From the NCBI GenBank assembly GCA_964529975.1, contig CAZGXW010000003.1, forward strand, positions 19,064 to 83,063: 64,000 bases of DNA, read 5' to 3'. A program made the position numbers and the translations under genes. Below are positions 1 through 7,903 of the stretch, one piece after another. The first letter of the stretch is position 1; each line of letters begins with the position of its first letter. The notes below the pieces were generated by a model. That model did no database searches, was not told the DNA's origin, and worked only from the letters and a program-made list of their open reading frames with translations. Origin of the DNA: JADFMN01 sp964529975 (GTDB lineage: Bacteria; Armatimonadota; Fimbriimonadia; Fimbriimonadales; Fimbriimonadaceae).

Positions 1-713
1 ACGATGAAGTGCGTTGGGCCATAGTCGAACGAGTAATACGGCGGGCCGTAGATCGACTCAAACGTGTGCGTCGACTCCCGGTCGTCCGGCGAGTCCAAGT
101 TGATATCGTGGTTCCCAAGCACGTTGTACCAAGGGATCCCGATCAGGCCGATCGCCGCGTTCAGTGGCCCGAACACCGAGAGGTCGTCGAACACGATGTC
201 ACCGAGGGTCACTCCAAACGCCGCTTCAACACCGATGAGCGATTCGACGACGTCGTGCGTAATGTAGTTGACCTCGCGCACGTCGCGCGGCTGCGTGTCT
301 GCGAACATCACGGCGCGAAACTTCGTCGGCTCGTTCTGTCGGTACAAGGGGAAGTCGATGGACGCCGGCAAGGGGCCGGTCGGCTTCACTCCACCGAACC
401 GCCGACCCTCGGGCGCGCCTTTCGGCAGATGGATGTACGAGAACTGCGGTAGGTTGTGCTCGCCCAACTTCGTCATCCACCCGCGCGGTTTGATCACGAA
501 GAAGATGGTGTCATCGGTGTAGGGAAGCGTCCACTTGCCGCTGGAGTCAGTGTGCACGATCTGCTGCTGGTTGCTGACACGAACTCCCGATATGCCCCGC
601 TCGGCGGCGTCTTTCTTGCCGTTCTTGTTGGCGTCGTTGAAGACGTATCCCGTCGCCGTTTGCGCAAAGGCAAAGGCAGGAAAGAGCGAGAGGAGGGCCG
701 CAAACCGACGCAT
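1..713 (-). CDS. Secreted calcineurin-like phosphoesterase, 3' part beyond window edge
   Basis: The frame is open to the left edge, so 237 codons are visible and the C-terminal part is missing. The protein starts with a signal peptide (hydrophobic residues about 4-17, likely cleavage after AFA). A short beta-rich segment follows at about 20-75, where metallophosphoesterases with an extra N-terminal domain carry an Ig-like module. The catalytic domain begins near residue 130. Its metal motifs are FADTQ (DTQ 139-141, where most relatives have DxH), GD at 171-172 and GNHD at 200-203. The family hydrolyses phosphomono- or diesters with a two-metal centre; the substrate cannot be told. The ATG at 711-713 is the only start that keeps the signal peptide. 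Confidence 0.85.
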   Translation of the reverse strand, partial: MRRFAALLSLFPAFAFAQTATGYVFNDANKNGKKDAAERGISGVRVSNQQQIVHTDSSGKWTLPYTDDTIFFVIKPRGWMTKLGEHNLPQFSYIHLPKGAPEGRRFGGVKPTGPLPASIDFPLYRQNEPTKFRAVMFADTQPRDVREVNYITHDVVESLIGVEAAFGVTLGDIVFDDLSVFGPLNAAIGLIGIPWYNVLGNHDINLDSPDDRESTHTFESIYGPPYYSFDYGPTHFI

Positions 714-750
714 GCTTCGACCATACCCGCAGGCCGTGTTAACCGTCTCG

Positions 751-756
751 TATACT
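751..756 (+). promoter_or_regulatory. -10 box (TATACT) of a likely leaderless transcript
   Basis: TATACT ends 7 nt before the ATG at 764, so transcription would begin at or next to the start codon. Confidence 0.5.
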
Positions 757-763
757 CTGCGCC

Positions 764-1015
764 ATGGATCGCAGGAGGAACGGGCCCGGGGCGTTCCTCG
801 TCTCGCTTGGTACGGTCGTCCTTCTCGCCGGACTCATGGTCTTTCTTGCAATGCCTGCAGCCGAAAAGATGGACCGCAAGGAGGCCGATCAGAGGTCGCA
901 GCCGCTTGGGAACGATCGCCAGAAAGGCGTCGTCCGGACCGCTTTTGTCGCCAGCGGCACTGGCGCGGCCCTCATCGCCGTCGGCCTCGTGCTCTTGGCG
1001 AGAAGAAGGCACTGA
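764..1015 (+). CDS. Small two-helix membrane protein, unknown function
   Basis: An 83-residue protein with two clear membrane helices (about 10-30 and 58-79), a charged loop between them and a basic tail ending RRRH. I do not recognise a family. The hydrophobic pattern, the arginines flanking each helix and the -10 box 7 nt upstream of the ATG make it a believable gene. Competing frames on both strands here are arginine/serine-rich shadows. It lies between the divergent phosphoesterase and the TlpA-like gene downstream, which has its own -10 box. Confidence 0.6.
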   Translation: MDRRRNGPGAFLVSLGTVVLLAGLMVFLAMPAAEKMDRKEADQRSQPLGNDRQKGVVRTAFVASGTGAALIAVGLVLLARRRH

Positions 1016-1034
1016 CCCGTCTCAGGGAGCGTTG

Positions 1035-1040
1035 TACAAT
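1035..1040 (+). promoter_or_regulatory. -10 box (TACAAT) of the TlpA-like gene
   Basis: TACAAT lies 10 nt before the ATG at 1051, leaving a leader of about 0-4 nt. Confidence 0.45.
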
Positions 1041-1050
1041 CTAGCCCCGC

Positions 1051-2100
1051 ATGCGAGCCGTTTTACTCCTTCCCGTCATCCTTGTCCCACTGGCCTGTTC
1101 GAATCCGACGGCCAAGGGTGCGGACAGCGCCGGCGCTGACGCCGCGGTCGAGCGGGTCACGGCGATCCCCGTACCCAAGATGGGTGAAGGGGTGGAGATC
1201 ACTGAGTACAGCAAAGAGATGCGCGACGCGTGGACGAAGCGCGAGCCCGCCCTTCTTGCGGCCTTTGAACAGTTCCCCGACGACGACCGAGTCGCGGAAC
1301 TCATGAGCGACTACTGGCAGAGCCAGATGCGAGAAGACCTCACGAAGGAAGAGGCTGCAGTGACCATCGGTCAGATCGAGGCTGCGGCCAAGCAGTCGAC
1401 CAACCCTCAACTCAAGAAGCACGCGGCGTTCTGGCGAGCGTTCTATATCTCCTACCAGCACAAAGAGAACATCGACAAAGCGATCGAGGTGGCCGAGCAG
1501 TTCGCAAACCTCTATCCGACCGACCCGCGCGGGGCTGTGCTGTTCAATTTTGCGACAGTCTCGGAGCACGCAAGCGAGCAGCAGGTCAAACGCGCCTATG
1601 AGCACCTTGCCGAGCGATACCCCGAGTCGCAGGAAGGCAAGTTCGCCAAGTCGATGGTCGGTCTCATGGTGAACGTCGGCAAGCCGTTCGACTTCTCGTT
1701 CAAGGACGAGGTCACAGGCAAGCAGTACACCGACGAATCGATGAGGGGAAAGGTCCTCGTGATCGACTTCTGGGCGACATGGTGCGCCCCGTGCATCGAA
1801 TCGCTGCCCAAGATGAAAACGGCCTATGCCAAGTATAGGCCGAAGGGCGTCGAGTTCATCGGCGTCAGCCTCGACGAAACGGAAGAGAAAGGAGGACGGA
1901 AGGCGCTCCTTGAGTTTGTCAAGAAGAACGAGATGGCTTGGCCGCAGTACTACTTGCGAGGCGCGAACTTGTTCTTGGTCCAGTACGGCGTCTCGCAGAT
2001 CCCAACCATCTTCATCGTCGACCGCGAAGGCGTGGTCAGGGCCGTGGATGGTTATCGTGTGCTCGACCGCACACTCGATCGGATTTTGGCGGAAGGTTAA
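1051..2100 (+). CDS. TlpA/thioredoxin-like disulfide oxidoreductase, probable lipoprotein
   Basis: A 349-residue exported protein. The N-terminus is a short signal ending in LVPLAC, an imperfect lipobox with Cys16, so it is probably a lipoprotein. Residues about 40-205 form a helical, TPR-like region. A TlpA-type thioredoxin fold follows at about 210-345. The active site is WATWCAPC at 241-248 (redox pair C245/C248), and the conserved cis-proline is in the QIPTIF segment. TlpA-like proteins reduce disulfides outside the cytoplasm, for example during cytochrome c maturation; no cytochrome genes lie nearby, so the partner is unknown. No clear Shine-Dalgarno precedes the ATG. Confidence 0.85.
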   Translation: MRAVLLLPVILVPLACSNPTAKGADSAGADAAVERVTAIPVPKMGEGVEITEYSKEMRDAWTKREPALLAAFEQFPDDDRVAELMSDYWQSQMREDLTKEEAAVTIGQIEAAAKQSTNPQLKKHAAFWRAFYISYQHKENIDKAIEVAEQFANLYPTDPRGAVLFNFATVSEHASEQQVKRAYEHLAERYPESQEGKFAKSMVGLMVNVGKPFDFSFKDEVTGKQYTDESMRGKVLVIDFWATWCAPCIESLPKMKTAYAKYRPKGVEFIGVSLDETEEKGGRKALLEFVKKNEMAWPQYYLRGANLFLVQYGVSQIPTIFIVDREGVVRAVDGYRVLDRTLDRILAEG

Positions 2101-2107
2101 GGTCGAT

Positions 2108-2132
2108 CGCCTCGACCCGGCGGGTCGAGGCG
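2108..2132. terminator. Perfect palindrome between convergent genes, possible bidirectional terminator
   Basis: The 25-nt segment pairs CGCCTCGACC with GGTCGAGGCG around a very small loop, 7 nt after the TlpA-like stop codon. It has no T-tract, so termination is an inference from position. Confidence 0.4.
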
Positions 2133-2178
2133 TCGAAATGCAATGTTCGGCATCGTGCCGTCACCTCCTGTCTGTGCA

Positions 2179-2535
2179 TCAACGGAGCCAGGATGTGATG
2201 GTCCTGACTGGGCTCTTTCGTCGTTCTCGCTCCCGCTGGAGTTCGCTTTCGTGCCGAAAGGCCTCGCGATACTCGGTCAGAGTCTCGATAAGCGTGTCCA
2301 ACTTATAGAGCGAGTTAGTGGCTGCCTCTTGACTGTATGCGTCGATGCTCAGGCTGATGGACCTGTAGCAGTCGCCGATCGTAAGTTCGAAGCTGGCGCA
2401 CTCCTGATCGTCGGCCTTCGTGCAAGACACGGTCGCATAGATAAATGCGCTCGCATGGTGCCCGGGCCTATTGAGAAACGTGCGTCGGTAGTAGCGATAT
2501 CCCCGAAGGGACTCGCTTTCTTCACCTCCGTTCAT
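2179..2535 (-). CDS. Uncharacterised 118-residue protein
   Basis: I do not recognise this protein. It has a balanced composition, three cysteines in the middle (about residues 38, 46 and 56), and a helical, charged second half from about residue 60 to 110 that could form a coiled coil. It ends before the TlpA-like stop (convergent, 78 bp apart, with a palindrome between). A strong GGAGGTGA lies just inside the reading frame, 6 nt after the ATG, so the real start could differ, but no good start codon follows it. The frame looks coding because the residue mix is unlike the Arg/Ser/Pro-rich shadow frames in this region. Confidence 0.5.
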   Translation of the reverse strand: MNGGEESESLRGYRYYRRTFLNRPGHHASAFIYATVSCTKADDQECASFELTIGDCYRSISLSIDAYSQEAATNSLYKLDTLIETLTEYREAFRHESELQRERERRKSPVRTITSWLR

Positions 2536-2593
2536 AGCAGACGCTCTGACGAACAGTTAACAAGAACGGTTCCTCTGGTCCTGCACGGTGGTG

Positions 2594-2599
2594 TACATT
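2594..2599 (+). promoter_or_regulatory. -10 box (TACATT) of the alkaline phosphatase gene
   Basis: TACATT lies 8 nt before the ATG at 2608. An AGGGA in the same gap could also act as a weak ribosome site. Confidence 0.4.
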
Positions 2600-2607
2600 A
2601 GGGACAA

Positions 2608-4116
2608 ATGGACTTCACGCGACGCTCTTTCCTCGGTTCGGCTGCCGCTGCCCTCGCCGCCTCCGCGTGTGGCGCCCCCGATGCCAAACGACAGAGAAAA
2701 GAGGCCAAGAACGTCATCTTCTGCGTCGCCGACGGCATGGCCGTCAGTGTCCCAACGATTGTGAACGACATTGCACTTGCCAAGTCCGGGAAACAGAGTT
2801 ACTGGTGCTGGCTCATGAACCAGCCGTACGCGACGACGGGACTCCAGGCCACACGATCGCTTAGCAGCGTCGTCACCGACTCCAGCGCCGCGTCCAGCAC
2901 GTGGGGCAGCGGACGCCGAATCTGGAACGGACAGGTCAATATGTTTCCGGACGGAACCGCACTGAAGACTATCCACGAGCTCTTCCACGCAAAGAGGATC
3001 AAGACCGGCCTAGTTACGACCACCACCGTCACGCACGCTACGCCTGCTGGATTCGCGGCGAGCATCGCATCGCGCGGAAACGAGGCGGGCATCGCAGTCC
3101 AGTATCTGGAGCGCAACGTCGATGTGGTCCTTGGCGGCGGGACTCGGTTCTTCTCGCCGACGCTCCGCACCGACAAGCGCGACCTCGTCCGAGAGTTCGT
3201 CGATGCTGGCTATGCCTCTGTGCAAACGAGAGGAGCAATGCTCGAGGCAAGTAATCCAAGGATCCTCGGGACGTTCAGCAACAGCCACGTCCCGTACACG
3301 ATCGACAGAAACCAGAGCGCGAGCCTGCAAGAGACAGTCCCAACGCTCGCAGAAATGACCAAGTGCGCGATCGACGTCCTCAAGTCGAACCCCAACGGCT
3401 TCCTGTTGCAGATCGAAGGCGGAAAGGTCGACCATGCGGGTCACGGGGCCGACATCGCAGGCATGGTCTTCGACCAAATCGCATTTGAGGACGCGGTCAA
3501 AGTCGCCATCGACTTCGCGCTCGAAGACGGTGAGACCCTCGTCATTGTCACGAGCGACCATGCGACCGGCGGACCATCTCTGAATGGTTGGGGCGACGAG
3601 TATTGGGACGCGACGTCAGGGATGATTTCAATCATGGACGCGAAGGGGAGTTTCGACACAACGATTCCCAAGCTTCGCGCGAACAAGTCCGTCTCCGGGA
3701 TCAAAGACGTCGTCAAAGCGACATACGGGTACGAGATCAAAGACGAGGAGGCTCAGGCGATCGTCGACTCGATCGACAACAAACACCCACTTGCCTTGAG
3801 CCAGTTCTCTCGCACAGTGAACATGACGCTCTCGGCCGTCCTCAGCAACTACAACAAGGTCGGATTCACGTCACAGAACCACACGTCCGACCACGTCCTT
3901 GTCACCGCGGTCGGTCCTGGCAGCGAACAGTGCGGCGGTCTCACTGAGAACACCGAGTTCTTCGACATGATGCTGGCAGCAAAAGGAATGTCGCACAGCA
4001 ATCCGAGGATGACGCTAGAAGAAGCGCTTAGACACCGCGGCAAACTGCAGGCGATGTTCGCGCGCGACCGCGAACTCTACGCCTACGAAGGCGAGCCAGA
4101 GCAGCACTTCATTTGA
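2608..4116 (+). CDS. phoA: Alkaline phosphatase, Tat-exported
   Basis: A 502-residue PhoA-superfamily phosphomonoesterase. The N-terminus carries a twin-arginine signal (TRRSFLG at 4-10) ending in SAC with Cys21, so it may be a Tat-exported lipoprotein. Metal and catalytic motifs appear in family order: VADGM (D42), VTDSSAAS (nucleophile Ser92 or Ser93), IEGGKVDHAGHGAD, SDHATGG and NHTSDHV. It releases phosphate from organic phosphates outside the cell membrane. Length fits the family. It has its own -10 box and overlaps the convergent membrane-protein gene by 8 bp. No Pho-box was recognised upstream. Confidence 0.93.
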   Translation: MDFTRRSFLGSAAAALAASACGAPDAKRQRKEAKNVIFCVADGMAVSVPTIVNDIALAKSGKQSYWCWLMNQPYATTGLQATRSLSSVVTDSSAASSTWGSGRRIWNGQVNMFPDGTALKTIHELFHAKRIKTGLVTTTTVTHATPAGFAASIASRGNEAGIAVQYLERNVDVVLGGGTRFFSPTLRTDKRDLVREFVDAGYASVQTRGAMLEASNPRILGTFSNSHVPYTIDRNQSASLQETVPTLAEMTKCAIDVLKSNPNGFLLQIEGGKVDHAGHGADIAGMVFDQIAFEDAVKVAIDFALEDGETLVIVTSDHATGGPSLNGWGDEYWDATSGMISIMDAKGSFDTTIPKLRANKSVSGIKDVVKATYGYEIKDEEAQAIVDSIDNKHPLALSQFSRTVNMTLSAVLSNYNKVGFTSQNHTSDHVLVTAVGPGSEQCGGLTENTEFFDMMLAAKGMSHSNPRMTLEEALRHRGKLQAMFARDRELYAYEGEPEQHFI

Positions 4117-4912
4117 AGTCTTCTGGCCTTGGTGGCGGGCTCGTCGGCTGCTGTGGCGGCTGTGGCGTCGACCCGAACTCCTGCCCGCCCTGCGTCCCTC
4201 GCGGATACGGCGAGTGGCTCGCCTGGCTTGCTCCAAACTGCGCGAACCCGTTGGCATAGAGCATTGTGGGAATGATGTAGACCAAGGGCAGTGTGAGGAA
4301 CAGCCCGACTCCACAAGCAGCTTGTCCCAATGTGCTCAGCAACTGAGAGACGAACACAACGGCGATAGCCATGAACATCTGCGGCTTGCATCGGTCCCAA
4401 CTCTCCTTCATCGCATCGAACACTCCCAGACCCTCATGCAACATGATGGGCGCTACGAAGAGAAACAACCCGGAGACAATCAGTCCCCCGACGATGCAGC
4501 CACAAATGGAGGCGACGAACGTAGCGACCACTATGACCACGCCAGCGCCCATATATCTGAAGTAGTTCTTGAGCGGAGCCCAAGCGTCTGCAAGCGTCGC
4601 ATCTCCGTACATCACTTCCCGCAGGGTGAAGTTGACGATCCCGAAGTTAATCGGATACGAGAGCGCAACACCAACGAACAACCCGCCGTACAAGACCGGA
4701 TACATGAGCAGAATCTGGTTGAAGTCGGGCTCGCGACTGTTGAGCATTGATGTGAAAAGTAGGACATAACCTGGAATCGCGAAGATGACTGCCAGAATGA
4801 GCGAGAGGAACCCGAGCAGGAGGTATTCCTGCCACCTGCGGAACAGGAGTTGGAACGCTGGCCCGATCACGGAGAGGTCCAACAGCGGGTCGCGCCAGTT
4901 CGCGGGTCTCAT
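4109..4912 (-). CDS. Multi-spanning membrane protein, unknown function
   Basis: A 267-residue protein with an amphipathic N-terminal segment and about five to six membrane helices (roughly 31-53, 70-90, 118-138, 139-155, 172-190, 193-214). A cytoplasmic tail rich in Pro, Gln and Gly runs from 225 to the end. The middle (TLADAWAPLKNYFRYMGAG and FDAMKESWDRCKP) resembles the repeated helix-rich membrane domains often annotated as glycerophosphoryl-diesterase membrane domain or DUF975-like, but I cannot assign it firmly. It lies downstream of gyrA on the same strand with a 39-bp gap and may have its own start signal. Confidence 0.7.
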   Translation of the reverse strand: MRPANWRDPLLDLSVIGPAFQLLFRRWQEYLLLGFLSLILAVIFAIPGYVLLFTSMLNSREPDFNQILLMYPVLYGGLFVGVALSYPINFGIVNFTLREVMYGDATLADAWAPLKNYFRYMGAGVVIVVATFVASICGCIVGGLIVSGLFLFVAPIMLHEGLGVFDAMKESWDRCKPQMFMAIAVVFVSQLLSTLGQAACGVGLFLTLPLVYIIPTMLYANGFAQFGASQASHSPYPRGTQGGQEFGSTPQPPQQPTSPPPRPEDFK

Positions 4913-4951
4913 GGCGATAGCGTATCAGGCCCGGACCTGTTTTCGCTAGCG

Positions 4952-7444
4952 TTACTCGTCGAAGAGGTCAGACTTCTGTTTGGCCTTCGTCGCGGTCTCG
5001 TTCGCCTGCTTCTGGACCTCGTCCTCGTCCACAAGCACAGCGATCGAGGCGACCTTGTCGCCTTCTTGCAGGTCGATGAGTTTCACGCCTTGGGCGACTC
5101 GGCCGACCAGCCGGATCTCTCGGACCTTCAGCCTGATGCCCTTTCCATTCGCGGTGAGGACCAGGAGTTTGTCCTTGTCCCCGACCATCCTGCTTCCGAC
5201 GATGCGTCCGGTCTTGGCGGTGCAGTTCATCGTGAGGATTCCGCTGCCGCCGCGTCCTTGGACTCGGTACTCGCTGATCTTGGTGCGCTTGCCGTAACCG
5301 TTCTCGCCCACCACGAGCAAGGTGGCCTCGTCGTCCGCGATGTCTGCGCTGACGATGAAGTCGCCCTTCTTGAGCTTGATCGCCCGGACTCCGCCCGCCG
5401 TGCGCGACCGGTCCTTGACGTCCTTCTCGTGGAACCGGATCGACTGGCCATTGTGCGTGACGATGATGATGTCGTCCTTGCCGCCGGACTTGAGCACCCA
5501 ACCGAGTTCGTCGCCGTCTTCGATGTCAAACGTCTTGAGGCCGTTGCTTCGAAGGTTCTGGTAACTGTCGAGCGCGGTGCGCTTGATCTCGCCGAGTTTG
5601 GTGATCATCGTGAGGAAGCCGGCCCCCTTGTGGTCCTTCACGTTGATCGTCGCAGTTACCCGCTCATCGCTCTCGATAGCGATGTAGTTGATCACCGGCA
5701 TTCCCTTTGCATAGCGGCTGGATTCTGGAATGTCGTACGCACGGAGCTTGTACGCCTTGCCCTTGTTGGTGAAGAACAGGATGTAGTCGTGCGTGTTGAC
5801 TTGGAACACGTTGTCCGGCTCATCCTCGGCCTTCTGCACGTTCTTCATGCCCTTGCCGCCGCGCTTCTGCTGGCGGTAGGCGTCGATCGAGATGCGCTTG
5901 ATGTACCCGTCTCGGCTGATCGAGATGATCGCGTCCTCTTCGGGGATCAGGTCTTCCTCGCTGAAGTCTCCTGCCTCCCGCGGGATGATCTTCGTCCTGC
6001 GCTCGTCGCCGTGCTTGTCGCGGAGCTGCTCGATCTCCGTCTTGAGGACCGTCTTCAGCCGCACAGGATTGGTGATGATGTCCATCAAGTCCTGCGCACG
6101 TCGCAGGGCCTCTTTGTACGAGTTCTCGAGTTCCTCCTGCGCGAGTTGGGTCAATCGGCGAAGCGGCATCGCGAGCACAGCGTTCGCCTGGAACGGCGAC
6201 ATGTCGAACTTTCGAACGAGGTTCACTCGTGCCTCGCCCGCGTCCTTGGACGCACGGATCGTCTTGATGACCTCGTCGAGGAACTTCCGTGCGATCTGGT
6301 AGCCCTCGTTGAGGTGGACCTCCTCGAGCGAGCGCATGAGTTCGTACCATGTGCGCCTTTCGATGACCTCGGTGCGGTGCCGGATGTGCTCGTCGATGAC
6401 GGTGAGCAGGGGCGAGACTCGCGGCGCTCCGTCGATGAGCGAGAGCATGATCGCGCCGAACGTGGTGCGCAACTGCGTCTTCTTGAGCAGATAGTTCAGC
6501 GCCTTGTTCGGGTTGACGTCTCGGCGCAGGTCCACTTGGATCCGCATTCCGAGTTTGTCGCTGTAGTCCTGCACGTCCGTGATGCCGTCGAACTGTTTCG
6601 TCTTGGCGATCTCAGCGATGTTCTTGACGAGGTTCGTCTTGTTCACCTGGTACGGGATCTCGGTGATGACGATGGCAGTCTTTCCGCTCTCGATCGGCTC
6701 GATCGCGGTCTTGGCCTGCATCGTGATCGACCCGCGGCCTGTCTCATAGGCGTCGCGGATACCCTTCTTGCCCATGATCAGCCCATAAGTGGGGAAGTCC
6801 GGACCGGGCAGGTGCTCCATGACGTCGTCGAGCGAACACTTGGGATTGTCGATGCGGTGCAGGATTGCGTTGCACACCTCGGTGAGGTTGTGCGGTGGAA
6901 GGCTGGTGGCCATTCCGACTGCGATGCCCTGTCCACCGTTGCAGAGCAGGTTGGGGAACTTGCTCGGCAGGACGGTCGGCTCGTTGAGCGTCTGGAGGTA
7001 GTTGGGCATCCAGTCGATGGTCTCACGCTCGATGTCCTCGAGCATCTCCATCGCGAGCGGCGTGAGTCGGCACTCTGTGTATCGCATGGCTGCCGGGCTG
7101 TCGCCGTCGACGCTTCCGAAGTTGCCTTGGCCGTCGACCAGCGGATAGCGCATGGAGAACGGTTGCGCCATGCGGACGAGGGTGGGATAGATGGTCGCCT
7201 CGCCGTGCGGGTGGTAGTCGCCGGAGGTCTGTCCGCAGACCTTGGCGCACTTGGTTGTGGCGTTCTGCGGGGACAGCCCCAGTTCGTGCATCGCGTAGAG
7301 GATGCGGCGTTGGACTGGCTTCAGCCCGTCCCGGATGTCCGGGAGCGCTCGGGCGATGATGACCGACATCGCGTAGTTGACATAACTCCGCGAAAGCTCC
7401 TCTTCGATCTCGACGACTTGGACGTTGATGCCTTCTTCTGCCAC
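4952..7444 (-). CDS. gyrA: DNA gyrase subunit A
   Basis: An 830-residue type IIA topoisomerase A subunit that cuts and rejoins DNA with GyrB to introduce negative supercoils. The winged-helix/tower region holds the catalytic tyrosine (AAMRYTECR, Y122, numbered as in E. coli). The six-bladed C-terminal domain starts near residue 500 and contains the gyrase-specific GyrA box QQKRGGKG (about 524-531), which argues for GyrA rather than ParC. The quinolone pocket reads GDYHPHGEATIYP: alanine at 83 and proline at 87, where E. coli has Ser and Asp. The start is GTG at 7442-7444. gyrB is not in the window. The upstream region is long and unusual. Confidence 0.97.
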   Translation of the reverse strand: MAEEGINVQVVEIEEELSRSYVNYAMSVIIARALPDIRDGLKPVQRRILYAMHELGLSPQNATTKCAKVCGQTSGDYHPHGEATIYPTLVRMAQPFSMRYPLVDGQGNFGSVDGDSPAAMRYTECRLTPLAMEMLEDIERETIDWMPNYLQTLNEPTVLPSKFPNLLCNGGQGIAVGMATSLPPHNLTEVCNAILHRIDNPKCSLDDVMEHLPGPDFPTYGLIMGKKGIRDAYETGRGSITMQAKTAIEPIESGKTAIVITEIPYQVNKTNLVKNIAEIAKTKQFDGITDVQDYSDKLGMRIQVDLRRDVNPNKALNYLLKKTQLRTTFGAIMLSLIDGAPRVSPLLTVIDEHIRHRTEVIERRTWYELMRSLEEVHLNEGYQIARKFLDEVIKTIRASKDAGEARVNLVRKFDMSPFQANAVLAMPLRRLTQLAQEELENSYKEALRRAQDLMDIITNPVRLKTVLKTEIEQLRDKHGDERRTKIIPREAGDFSEEDLIPEEDAIISISRDGYIKRISIDAYRQQKRGGKGMKNVQKAEDEPDNVFQVNTHDYILFFTNKGKAYKLRAYDIPESSRYAKGMPVINYIAIESDERVTATINVKDHKGAGFLTMITKLGEIKRTALDSYQNLRSNGLKTFDIEDGDELGWVLKSGGKDDIIIVTHNGQSIRFHEKDVKDRSRTAGGVRAIKLKKGDFIVSADIADDEATLLVVGENGYGKRTKISEYRVQGRGGSGILTMNCTAKTGRIVGSRMVGDKDKLLVLTANGKGIRLKVREIRLVGRVAQGVKLIDLQEGDKVASIAVLVDEDEVQKQANETATKAKQKSDLFDE

Positions 7445-7585
7445 GGCTAAATCCTGGACGTTTCAGGGGCGCGATTCGCCCTTCCCACAGGGGGTGATTT
7501 TACCGCTTTCCAGGTTCAAATCGGGGACGTTTGGAAGGCTCTTGGGGCTTGTTTCGAGGGCCGGTTTTTGCCCGCGCCCAAGATC

Positions 7586-7650
7586 TCCCGTTTTCTTCCC
7601 GTTTTCTCCCGTTTTTTGAGTCCAGTTTCTTCCCGTTTTTCTCCCGTTTA
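7586..7650. repeat. CCCGTTTT tandem array with helical phasing
   Basis: CCCGTTT(T) starts at 7587, 7598, 7608, 7632 and 7643, with a degenerate CCAGTTT at 7622. The T-runs are centred about every 11 bp, the spacing that produces intrinsically bent DNA or a row of protein sites on one helix face. Confidence 0.7.
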
Positions 7651-7780
7651 TCGGCTTGTGTGGGCTTCAGGTGCTCCACTACCTTACTGGTTGTCAAAGT
7701 ACGCAGTCTCCTTGTGAGTGACCGTAGACAATATACCCGATGGTTGTTGTCGTTTTGGGTAGAATGTCCTAGTTGCCATG

Positions 7781-7825
7781 GGAGGGAGCGGGAGTAGGAG
7801 CGGGAGTAGGAGTAGGGAGCGGGAA
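7781..7825. repeat. Purine-rich GGGAGYRGGAGTA repeat
   Basis: Short imperfect repeats of GGGAG, CGGGAGTAGGAG and GTAGGAG in a 45-bp all-purine-like stretch between etfA and the gyrA upstream array. Function unknown. Confidence 0.5.
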
Positions 7826-7903
7826 GTTGGAGTGAAGCAATCCTTAGTGCAGAAAGGGCTACGCCAATCTGTTTCGACCACAGACTTAGTCGAAGGTAGA
7901 GGC

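Larger units (their letters stand above)
7445..7903. other. 459-bp gene-free region upstream of gyrA
   Basis: No convincing gene. Frames here are low-complexity shadows of repeats. It contains a possible gyrA -10 box (TAAAAT on the minus strand at 7497-7502) and a near-identical 15-bp direct repeat (7449-7463 and 7518-7532, 12 or 13 matches). It also holds the phased T-tract array at 7586-7650 and a GGGAGTAGGAGC-type purine-rich stretch at 7781-7825. The end near 7903 is the 3' side of etfA. Confidence 0.6.

Noticed and set aside
4850..7450. An 866-codon open frame antisense to gyrA
   Set aside because: Its Leu/Val/Asp/Arg-rich content mirrors the gyrA codons in a GC-rich genome. gyrA itself is certain, so this is a shadow.
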